Positions 13,613-19,906 of a stretch of 22,002 nt of DNA are shown here, piece by piece. A program made the translations under genes and the position numbers. The stretch comes from a virus: positions 1 through 22,002 of IMG/VR virus record IMGVR_UViG_3300034062_001695. One strand, 5' to 3'. Below the pieces are notes generated by a model. The model ran no database searches and was not told the origin of the DNA. It saw only the letters and a program-made list of their open reading frames with translations. The number at the start of each line of letters is the position of its first letter. Within the stretch, counting starts at the first letter, position 1.

Positions 13613-13830
13613 AAGCAATCCTTGAGTTTGACTTAACCGAAGAACGAGCAGAGTTTGATATGGCGGTGAACGGATACAAATTCTCGTTGGTTGCTTACTA
13701 TTTAGACCAGCACTTGAGGGGATTGATTAAGTATGCACCGGATAACCAAAGCGAGGATACTTACAAAGCGTTGCAAGAGACAAGAGACAAACTGCATCAA
13801 CTGCTCAATGAGTACAATCTTGAAATATGA
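13609..13830 (+). CDS. Conserved small phage protein, unknown
   Basis: 73 aa: AILEFDLTEERAEFDMAVNG then a helix (YLDQHLRGLIKY) and DNQSEDTYKALQETRDKLHQ. Conserved-looking in phages of several phyla, with the FDL-EE--EF--A-NG and R-L-KY ... R-KL motifs, but without an assigned role. Preceded by GGAGGAGGTGA, a textbook Shine-Dalgarno six bases from ATG, unusual for this window. ATGA overlaps on both sides. Confidence 0.65.
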   Translation: MKAILEFDLTEERAEFDMAVNGYKFSLVAYYLDQHLRGLIKYAPDNQSEDTYKALQETRDKLHQLLNEYNLEI

Positions 13831-14078
13831 AGAAACACACAATGCACTATCTCAACCATTTCGGTTATGACATAAGTGACTTCATCCCTTGTGAGGTGTG
13901 TGGCAAAACTGCCGTGGACATCCATCACATTGAACCAAGACAAATGGGAGGGACAAAGACAAAGGATGTGATTGAGAATTTACAAGCACTGTGCAGAGAA
14001 TGTCACATCAAATATGGTGACAAGAAACAATACAAGGACTTCCTAAAAGAGAAGCACCAAGAGAAATTGAAAATGTGA
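13827..14078 (+). CDS. HNH endonuclease, packaging-associated type
   Basis: 83 aa. Zinc-binding pairs C22/C25 (CEVC) and C56/C59 (CREC), and the HNH core DIHHIEPRQMGG (31-42), NLQALCRECH (51-60). Small HNH proteins encoded next to terminase genes cooperate with the terminase in DNA cutting during packaging in HK97-like phages; the position directly before the TerS-like gene supports that here. Distinct from the NUMOD4 homing enzyme at 8395. ATGA overlap with the preceding gene. Confidence 0.82.
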   Translation: MKKHTMHYLNHFGYDISDFIPCEVCGKTAVDIHHIEPRQMGGTKTKDVIENLQALCRECHIKYGDKKQYKDFLKEKHQEKLKM

Positions 14079-14094
14079 GATAAATGAGAAAACT

Positions 14095-14472
14095 ATGGCG
14101 AACGAGCAGAACTTAAAACCATTCAAGCCGGGAGAGGATGAGAGAAGAATTGGCAACGGAAGACCAAAGAAACTCATCACACAAATGAAGGAGATTGGAT
14201 ACACAAAATCCCAAGTGGAAGATACGATGTTGTCTATGTTGTCGCTATCACGGAAAGAACTGGAGAAGATAGACCGAGGGGATGAGTACACGATTATGGA
14301 ACGCACGATTGCCGGTGCATTGCTAAAAGGTCACGACAAAAACTCGTTGTTCAACTTGGAGATGTTGCTCACACGATCACAAGGCAAACCGAAAGAAACC
14401 ATTGACCAAACAATCCAATCTAAAAACTTTACAATAACTTTGAATCTCGATGAAAAAAACTTGGAGAGGTGA
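14095..14472 (+). CDS. Terminase small subunit-like protein
   Basis: 125 aa. N-terminal FKPGEDERRIGNGRPKK is a variant of the FKPGQSGNPNGRPK motif seen in many phage small terminase or DUF5681-type proteins; then helices (QMKEIGYTKSQVEDTMLSML, ERTIAGALLKGH, SLFNLEMLLTRSQGKPKE). It follows the HNH gene and is in the same cluster as the large terminase, so a DNA-recognition role in packaging is likely. The large subunit is not adjacent but ~1.9 kb downstream. It overlaps the next gene by 23 bp. Confidence 0.65.
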   Translation: MANEQNLKPFKPGEDERRIGNGRPKKLITQMKEIGYTKSQVEDTMLSMLSLSRKELEKIDRGDEYTIMERTIAGALLKGHDKNSLFNLEMLLTRSQGKPKETIDQTIQSKNFTITLNLDEKNLER

Positions 14473-14635
14473 GGATACATTCCCACCGTATGACGGAGAG
14501 TTGAAACTCGTTGCAACCTTTGATGGCGAAATCAAACTTGCACGGTTTATTGACGATATGTGGATAGACGAAAACACGATGGCTTGGATCAATGTGATGT
14601 ACTGGATGCCCATCCCAATTTTACCAAACGAATGA
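14450..14635 (+). CDS. DUF551-like small protein
   Basis: 61 aa with the layout of DUF551 proteins: early FPPYDGELKLVATFDGEI, then strands (FIDDMWIDENTMAWINV) and the typical C-terminal YWMPIPILP, equivalent to the HWMPLPEPP ending of that family. Function of the family is unknown. Overlaps both neighbours, the downstream gene by 4 bp (ATGA). Assigned by the C-terminal signature. Confidence 0.55.
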   Translation: MKKTWRGEDTFPPYDGELKLVATFDGEIKLARFIDDMWIDENTMAWINVMYWMPIPILPNE

Positions 14636-15375
14636 AAGTAATCCAATCAGGGCATCTCGGTGATTTGATCTATTCACTCACGGCAACCAAGCGAGTTGCG
14701 GAGTTGCACGGTGCGGTAGATTTTCACATCGGATTCCGTGAAAGGAACACCGTTGATGGTCATCCAAGCGGAGGATACTGTATGAACTTAAAATCATACG
14801 AATACATCAAACCTTTGCTTGAGCATCAATCGTACATTAAAAGGGTTGAGATGCACTCACACCCCGACATTGATTATGACTTTGATAAGTTTAGGAATCA
14901 CAGGTTGAATCTCGGTGCTGGTGATTTGAGGCGGAATCACTTTCTTGTCTACCCCGAATTGATGTCAGACCTTTACGAACCTTGCATTGAAGCGACTGAA
15001 CCTATCCCATACTTTGCGGACAAGATTCTCTTGAATTTTACATCTCGTTATCGCAATTACGACATCAACTATTTCCCATTGAAAGAACACAAGTGCGTTT
15101 TCTTTGGCTATGAATCCGAGTATATTGCATTCACCGAGAGATGGCAGTTGGATTGTGAACTATTGAAATGTCAGGATGCATTGATGTTGGCAACCATTAT
15201 CGGCAGTTCAAAGGCATTCATCGGAAATCAATCAAGCACATACGCAATCGCAGAGCAAATGAAAGTTAAACGATTGCTTGAGATATGCGTTCACACACCG
15301 AATGTCATCCCCATCAACAATGGCTTTGACTATGTCACCAATCAAGCTTTCAATCACTTACTCAAAACTCTATGA
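14632..15375 (+). CDS. Glycosyltransferase family 9-like protein
   Basis: 247 aa from ATG 14632 (overlapping TGA; the in-frame ATG at 14560 lies inside the previous gene). MKVIQSGHLGDLIYSLTATK at the N-terminus resembles the nucleotide-sugar transferase opening (heptosyltransferase/ADP-heptose type), and the C-terminal FIGNQSSTYAIAEQM then ICVHTPNVIP matches the donor-binding half. The middle, with YGYES-like and repeated Phe/Tyr segments, is divergent. It may add sugar to a phage or host surface structure or to modified DNA. The acceptor cannot be told. Confidence 0.65.
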   Translation: MKVIQSGHLGDLIYSLTATKRVAELHGAVDFHIGFRERNTVDGHPSGGYCMNLKSYEYIKPLLEHQSYIKRVEMHSHPDIDYDFDKFRNHRLNLGAGDLRRNHFLVYPELMSDLYEPCIEATEPIPYFADKILLNFTSRYRNYDINYFPLKEHKCVFFGYESEYIAFTERWQLDCELLKCQDALMLATIIGSSKAFIGNQSSTYAIAEQMKVKRLLEICVHTPNVIPINNGFDYVTNQAFNHLLKTL

Positions 15376-16361
15376 AATTACTGATACTTACGGACGGAAT
15401 GAATGGTGTTGTTTACCACCGCTTATTCACGCCACACTTACGGATGCAAATTGACGGACAAGCGGATGTCAGCGTTTGCCAATCACAAGAGGAATGGCTC
15501 ACACTTGATTACACCCAATTTGATGTGATCATCTTCTCACGATGGCTTGGGGCAAGGCATTATGATGTGTTAAAAAAGATTGCTGATTCAGGCACTCCCT
15601 ATGTCGTGGACATTGACGACTATTGGGTTCTCCCAAAATACAACCCAGCATATTGGAACTATCGCAAAGGAATCAAGCAAGGCGTAAAGGATGCCATCAA
15701 TTACGCTGATGCGGTGATCACCACAACTCCAGCACTTGCCAAAGAGATTCGTCAAATCAATGAGAATGTCATCATCGCATCCAACTGCCTTGACTACACA
15801 CACAAGCAATGGGAAGCCGAACCACAACCAAGAACCCACAAAATCAAAGTCGGATGGGTTGGTGGAGTTACTCACGAGGAGGACTTGAAGCTCATTGCTG
15901 AGGAGATCAAAGGAATGGACATTGAGTTTTACATCTGCGGTTATACACCAGGCGAGATTTGGAATCGGATTGCCAAGAGTATGCCCGATGCTAAGATTGT
16001 GGAAGGCACAACCGTGTTTGAATATGGTGAGGTGTACAAGCACTTTGACATCGTGGTCGCACCCTTGCAAGATACCAAGTTCAACAACTGCAAATCTGAG
16101 CTGAAGATACTGGAAGCCAGTGCCTACAAAAAGCCAATCATTTGTTCTGCGGTCTTGCCTTACCTGTATCACACCGCAAACGATGGGGTGCTATTTCTTC
16201 CACGCAACCAATGGAGATCAGGCATTCAGAAGTTGATTGATGCCGGTCACGGAGTTCGTCAGGCAATGGGTCAAAGCAACTACGAGTATTGCAAAAAGCA
16301 TCACAACCTTGAACTCCACAACCTAACCCGATTGCAGTTATACAAATCGTTGTGCAAATAA
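15372..16361 (+). CDS. Glycosyltransferase, GT-B fold (GT1/GT4-like)
   Basis: 329 aa. N-terminal Rossmann-like opening (LLILTDGMNGVVYHRLF), a VVDIDDYW segment, ADAVITTTPALAKEI, then the C-terminal domain KVGWVGGVTHEEDLKLI and the donor-binding block DIVVAPLQDTKFNNCKSELK, ILEASAYKKPIICS with the E-x7-E arrangement. ATGA overlap with the preceding GT9-like gene; the pair probably acts in one pathway. The stop overlaps terL by 10 bp. A phage enzyme that decorates virion proteins, host glycans or DNA is plausible. Confidence 0.85.
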   Translation: MKLLILTDGMNGVVYHRLFTPHLRMQIDGQADVSVCQSQEEWLTLDYTQFDVIIFSRWLGARHYDVLKKIADSGTPYVVDIDDYWVLPKYNPAYWNYRKGIKQGVKDAINYADAVITTTPALAKEIRQINENVIIASNCLDYTHKQWEAEPQPRTHKIKVGWVGGVTHEEDLKLIAEEIKGMDIEFYICGYTPGEIWNRIAKSMPDAKIVEGTTVFEYGEVYKHFDIVVAPLQDTKFNNCKSELKILEASAYKKPIICSAVLPYLYHTANDGVLFLPRNQWRSGIQKLIDAGHGVRQAMGQSNYEYCKKHHNLELHNLTRLQLYKSLCK

Positions 16362-17539
16362 ATTATACACGACCATATCTAACGAACTATCAAAAGGACA
16401 TCCTTGATTGCGATGCCCGTTTCACGATTACGGCTGCGAGTACCAAGACCGGCAAGACCGCATCACATATCATTTGGCTCTTTGAACAAGCACTCCAATG
16501 CAAGGATGGGCAGAGTGTGTGGTGGGTGGCTCCAGTATACCAACAAGCGGAGATTGCATTCCGAAGGATGAAGAACCAAGTAACGGACAAAAACTTCTTC
16601 ATCAGCAACGAAACAAAACTATTGTTGACCTTGCCAACGGGTGCAAGGATTGAATTTAAGTCAGGAGAGAAACCGGACAACTTGTATGGTGATGATGTCT
16701 ATGCTGCCGTGATTGACGAAGCGTCAAGGATGCGTGAGGAATCGTGGTACGCACTGCGTTCAACTTTGACTGCAACACAAGGCAAGTGCAAGTTGATTGG
16801 GAATGTCAAAGGCAAAAAGAATTGGTTCTATAAATTAGGGGAACGAGCAAGGCAAGGAGAAGCCGAATACAAGTATTTCAAAATAACGGCATACGATGCA
16901 GCAAGGGAAGGCATCATCTCGGAGAAAGAGATTGAACAAGCAAAGCGAGATCTACCTGATTATGTATTCCGTGAACTCTACCTTGCAGAACCAGCCGATG
17001 ACAAATCAAATCCGTTCGGCTTGGATGCAATCCGCAAATGTTACCGACCAATTTCATCAATGCCCGTTGTTGCTTGGGGTGTAGATTTGGCAAAGTATTC
17101 GGACTATACGGTTATTATTGGTATGGATGCGAATAATTGCGTATCATATTGTGAACGATTCCAAGCCGATTGGTCAGTCACTCAAGCGAGGATTGTCAAA
17201 CTGATTGGAAACACACCATCGTTTGTGGATTCGACCGGGGTTGGAGATCCTATCGTTGAACAACTTCAGCGACTTTGTCAAAGAGTGAAGGGATTCAAGT
17301 TTACAAGCCAAAGCAAACAACAACTCATTGAAGGGTTGGTGATGTCGGTGCAACAAACCGATGTGTTCTTTCCTGAAGAACCGATTGGAAGTGAGATGGA
17401 GAACTTTGAATTTGAGTACACAAGAACGGGTGTGCGATATACTGCACCGCCCGGACTACACGATGACTGTGTAATGGCTCTCGCACTTGCCGTTGATTGC
17501 AAAGCTCACAATAGACCAGGAACATTTTACTTCGCATAA
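16352..17539 (+). CDS. terL: Terminase large subunit (ATPase/nuclease)
   Basis: 395 aa from GTG 16352, inside the end of the glycosyltransferase gene; no ATG is available near it. ATPase: Walker A AASTKTGKT (28-36), WVAPVYQQAEIAF, Walker B VYAAVIDEAS (116-125), coupling GNVKG (150-154). Nuclease: WGVDLAKYSDY (D245), FVDSTGVGD (D293), HDDCVMALALA (D371/D372), all three metal sites intact. This motor pumps DNA into the procapsid and cuts it. Very clear family match. It ends one base before the tail chaperone gene. Confidence 0.95.
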   Translation: MQINYTRPYLTNYQKDILDCDARFTITAASTKTGKTASHIIWLFEQALQCKDGQSVWWVAPVYQQAEIAFRRMKNQVTDKNFFISNETKLLLTLPTGARIEFKSGEKPDNLYGDDVYAAVIDEASRMREESWYALRSTLTATQGKCKLIGNVKGKKNWFYKLGERARQGEAEYKYFKITAYDAAREGIISEKEIEQAKRDLPDYVFRELYLAEPADDKSNPFGLDAIRKCYRPISSMPVVAWGVDLAKYSDYTVIIGMDANNCVSYCERFQADWSVTQARIVKLIGNTPSFVDSTGVGDPIVEQLQRLCQRVKGFKFTSQSKQQLIEGLVMSVQQTDVFFPEEPIGSEMENFEFEYTRTGVRYTAPPGLHDDCVMALALAVDCKAHNRPGTFYFA

Positions 17540-17540
17540 T

Positions 17541-18101
17541 ATGAATTGGAAAAACATAACCATCCACCAACTTCAAGAGATTCACTCTTGTCGTGATATG
17601 TCTGACCTTGAGAGGCAGATGAACATCCTTGCCATCGCTTTGAATCTTTCAATGGATGAGGTCGAGTCAATGACATTGGACAAGCTCACAAACGAGTTTA
17701 CTAAGTTGTCGTTCTTGAATGACCTACCCAAAGCACCAATCAAGTTCACCTTCAAACTGCGTGGCAGATATTTCAGATTAGCCAAAACGCCAAACGAGAT
17801 GTGTGGTCACCACTTCATCGAACTCCAGCAGGTATTCAACGGAGATGTGATTGAATCGCTCAATAAGATTGTTGCCTTGCTATCCGTTGAGGTGGATTTC
17901 TTTGGAAGGAACAAGAAGGTCGTTGATGCTCAAGCACACTATGAGGATAAGTGTGGCTTAATGATGCACTTGCCCGTTCCACTTCCGTACACTTATGCTC
18001 TTTTTTTTTTGGAAGTTTATCCCGAGTTATTGAAAAATATCCTTTGCTCTTTGACGGATCAGATGAAGGAGATGAAAGAGCAGTTGACCAATCCCCAATA
18101 G
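17541..18101 (+). CDS. Tail assembly chaperone, short form (gpG-like)
   Basis: 186 aa from ATG 17541, one base after terL (the same frame continues upstream to ATG 17487 inside terL). N-terminal ITIHQLQEIHSCRDMSDLER, then DEVESMTLDKLTNEFTKLSF, a strand (IKFTFKLRGRYFRLA) and HHFIELQQVFNG match the type of helical chaperone encoded before the tape measure or tail genes of Bacteroidetes phages. Near the end, frame 0 crosses CTT TTT TTT TTG (18000-18011) and continues 34 residues to TAG 18099-18101. The -1 frame from that run is open for a further ~290 bases, so this is probably the unshifted product of a frameshift pair. Confidence 0.7.
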   Translation: MNWKNITIHQLQEIHSCRDMSDLERQMNILAIALNLSMDEVESMTLDKLTNEFTKLSFLNDLPKAPIKFTFKLRGRYFRLAKTPNEMCGHHFIELQQVFNGDVIESLNKIVALLSVEVDFFGRNKKVVDAQAHYEDKCGLMMHLPVPLPYTYALFFLEVYPELLKNILCSLTDQMKEMKEQLTNPQ

Positions 18102-18301
18102 TTTGGCTGGAGATAGTTGACAAGATTGTCAAAGGTGATCGCACCAAGTGGGATTTCATACTGGAGATGCCGTTGATTGAGTTCTTGAATTCAATGGCAT
18201 TCTACAAAGCCAAGACCAAAGAACGGCAGAAGCGTTTGGAGGATGCTGCCGGGAAAGGATTCAATCCGTACATCGTGGCTTGTCTGAATGAGATGTTGTG
18301 A
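17541..18301 (+). CDS. Tail assembly chaperone, -1 frameshifted long form (gpGT-like)
   Basis: Joining frame 0 up to 18008 with the -1 frame from 18008 gives 253 aa ending at TGA 18299-18301. The -1 part (GSLSRVIEKYPLLFDGSDEG, then PIVWLEIVDKIVKGDRTKWD, then LEMPLIEFLNSMAFYKAKTK) has the composition and pattern of the T domain of tail chaperones. It has no ATG before 18167, leaving only 44 residues if started there, so it is most simply expressed by frameshifting or the T run is misread by one base. Programmed -1 shifting at this position is known for lambda G/GT and many siphophages. Exact efficiency unknown. Confidence 0.65.
18000..18010 (+). promoter_or_regulatory. Probable -1 ribosomal frameshift slippery site (C then T10)
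   Basis: C followed by ten T at 18001-18010 gives several T-TTT-TTT heptamers in frame 0, an X-XXY-YYZ slippery sequence. The following GGAAGTTTATCCCGAG shows no strong pseudoknot by eye. It joins the two chaperone frames. Confidence 0.6.
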
Positions 18302-18359
18302 TACCGAGCGGTATAATACCAAGCAGTATCAATTGCGATGCACTAAATTATCCCAATCG

Positions 18360-18387
18360 GTAACAAATTTGTGGCAGTATTTGTTAC
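18360..18387. repeat. Inverted repeat, 9-bp arms
   Basis: GTAACAAAT (18360-18368) and ATTTGTTAC (18379-18387) are perfect reverse complements around a 10-base loop. No T run follows, so it is an operator or RNA hairpin rather than a clear terminator. Confidence 0.65.
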
Positions 18388-18426
18388 AAATTGCCAATTT
18401 ATAGGATTAGTGGCAAATGTTGGTTG

Positions 18427-18606
18427 TCAAATTTTTCCACTATACTCGGTAATTACCCGAATAACTGCATGAAATTTTCCAGTATATTCATTCATAAAAG
18501 TCATTTGTTGCGATAAGTATTGGGAATCACTACTGATTGCAAAGTATTTATGTCTGATTTGTCCATCATAAGTATACGCATTCGGGTATAATGTGGTATA
18601 AAACAC
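18427..18606 (-). CDS. Possible small antisense-strand ORF, 59 aa
   Basis: On the minus strand, from GTG (18606-18604) to TGA (18429-18427): VFYTTLYPNAYTYDGQIRHK, then FAISSDSQYLSQQ, then EYTGKFHAVIRVITEYSGKI at the end. The composition looks protein-like (strand/helix/strand) and contains two EY-GK copies that make a direct DNA repeat. It would be the only minus-strand gene. There is no ATG near the start; a TAATTTTG (-7-like) on this strand lies so close to the GTG that transcription would begin after it. The start also sits in the ACCCAAAA/TTTTGGGT hairpin. A frame this long in A/T-rich DNA can occur by chance, so this is tentative, possibly a gene remnant. Confidence 0.25.
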   Translation of the reverse strand: MFYTTLYPNAYTYDGQIRHKYFAISSDSQYLSQQMTFMNEYTGKFHAVIRVITEYSGKI

Positions 18607-18628
18607 CCAAAATTATATGCTTTTGGGT
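18605..18628. repeat. Inverted repeat, 8-bp arms
   Basis: ACCCAAAA (18605-18612), loop TTATATGC, TTTTGGGT (18621-18628), perfect arms. Overlaps the presumed start of the minus-strand ORF. Confidence 0.65.
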
Positions 18629-18640
18629 ACTATATGACAC

Positions 18641-18662
18641 ATTATTGTGCAATTATTGTGCA
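18641..18662 (+). repeat. Tandem 11-bp direct repeat
   Basis: ATTATTGTGCA occurs twice in a row (18641-18651, 18652-18662), about 70 bp before the next gene. Could be paired binding sites for a regulator. Confidence 0.6.
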
Positions 18663-18730
18663 ATCAATCAACTAATATATTGGTCAATGTGGTTCAAAAT
18701 GGGTGCAATTAACCATTATAAAGTGCAAAG

Positions 18731-19906
18731 ATGAGCATTTGGAACGCAACCACCTATCCGCTATTTTTTATCGTGGCTCTATCAATCACCCAACAACCCG
18801 ATTCATATCATCCAGCATTCAACGACACGAACTTCGTGATCACGGAATCTTCAGGTGGTATCTACACGAAAGACAATTTCAAGTTTATTGCAAATGTCAA
18901 AGTTGCAGCGACATCCGTTGCCAAGTTAAAAGCACCCATCTACTTTGGAAGTACAAACAAAGGGGTGTTCAACATTGGTCGCATCCTTGAGAGTTATGTG
19001 AGCAACGATTGGAACTTTGCAGATACATCACCAAGCGGATGCACATCGTCCTTCTCGGATTACGAGGTGGAGTTCGGGTATGAGTATTCACCATCAGCAA
19101 CGGGAACAATCACGGAGTATCTTGACTTGACTTCCGCAACTGGAACTGTTTGGAATGCTGCCTTGAATCCGTTTGATTTGGTCACCTACGCACAAGCTCA
19201 ATATCTTGCCACATCATCAAGTGCAAAGTTCTTGACAAATGTCAGAACGAGATACATCCATCGCACTCAGAAGGATTGGCTCTATGCTTTGAAAGGTGAT
19301 GCCACAAGCGTTGTAATTACCTACTCCGATGCCAGTACACAAACATTCTCTTTGCCTTCGTCTAAGGTCGTGAGAATACCTGTGGGAAATCAATTGACAA
19401 TACCTGGTGCAGCAACCTTCTTTGATGTCGTGTTGAAACTCGGTGGAACTGCCAAGTCAGAAACCTATCGCATCAACATAAAAGACGAGTGTAGCAAATA
19501 CGAAACAACGGATATTTTCTTTATGAACCGATTGGGAGGATTTGATTCCTTCCGTTTCAATATGGTTAGACGAGATACATTCGAGGTTGCACGAAAGCAA
19601 TTCCAATCCAATCCCTACTCACTCGGTGCGACATACGGTTATGAGACAAGCGTCCGCACTCGTTCAAACTATCATACGACTGCCAGTCAGAAAGTGAAGC
19701 TCACATCCAATTGGATTGATGACACCGAATCCGTTTGGTTGCGTGATCTAATTGAATCACCGGTGGTGTATATGTATGACGGTACTTTGTATGCGGTCAA
19801 CATTGACAATGCAACCTATGAGCAAAAGAAGGGTGTTCAGGACAAGTTGTTCAACCTTGAACTTGATGTCACCTTGTCGTTTGCTGACAAATCACAACGA
19901 CTATGA
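18731..19906 (+). CDS. Tail structural protein (distal tail/baseplate-like)
   Basis: 391 aa, almost entirely beta-rich. After PDSYHPAFNDTNFVI (a segment typical of this family, defining the position of a central tube partner), it has KAPIYFGSTNKGVFNIGRIL, ALNPFDLVTYAQAQYL, then IKDECSKYETTDIFFMNRLG, GFDSFRFNMVRRDTFEVARK and, near the end, VVYMYDGTLYAVNIDNATYE. The DECSKYET ... NRLGGFDSF ... FNLELDVTLSF blocks are those of a tail protein I know from Bacteroidetes siphophages. No signal peptide. It overlaps the following gene by 4 bp. Exact location in the tail is inferred. Confidence 0.65.
   Translation: MSIWNATTYPLFFIVALSITQQPDSYHPAFNDTNFVITESSGGIYTKDNFKFIANVKVAATSVAKLKAPIYFGSTNKGVFNIGRILESYVSNDWNFADTSPSGCTSSFSDYEVEFGYEYSPSATGTITEYLDLTSATGTVWNAALNPFDLVTYAQAQYLATSSSAKFLTNVRTRYIHRTQKDWLYALKGDATSVVITYSDASTQTFSLPSSKVVRIPVGNQLTIPGAATFFDVVLKLGGTAKSETYRINIKDECSKYETTDIFFMNRLGGFDSFRFNMVRRDTFEVARKQFQSNPYSLGATYGYETSVRTRSNYHTTASQKVKLTSNWIDDTESVWLRDLIESPVVYMYDGTLYAVNIDNATYEQKKGVQDKLFNLELDVTLSFADKSQRL

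Larger units (their letters stand above)
18302..18730 (+). other. 429-bp gap with inverted and direct repeats, no + strand gene
   Basis: The only long gene-free stretch on the + strand. Contains ATACC-GAGC-GGTAT-A-ATACC (18301-18320); GTAACAAAT/ATTTGTTAC (18360-18387); the perfect palindrome GGTAATTACC (18448-18457); ACCCAAAA/TTTTGGGT (18605-18628); and an 11-bp tandem repeat (18641-18662). No TAnnTTTG before the next gene. It may hold a terminator for the packaging/chaperone operon plus a late promoter or operators, or the remains of a lost gene. A 59-codon minus-strand frame (18427-18606) lies inside it. Confidence 0.6.

Noticed and set aside
15588-16172. 194-codon minus-strand ORF within the glycosyltransferase gene
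   Set aside because: Lies entirely opposite a well-supported gene; its protein is rich in Cys/Trp/Val shadows, has no recognisable motif, and no promoter precedes it.
17951-18007. GTG at 17951 as the start of the second chaperone gene
   Set aside because: It lies deep within the first chaperone frame; the sequence from it to the T run is a shadow. Frameshifting on the T run explains the frame better.
18703-18990. 95-codon + strand frame at the start of the tail protein gene
   Set aside because: Shadow of the 18731-19906 gene in another frame, with Arg/His/Ser-rich sequence and no motif.
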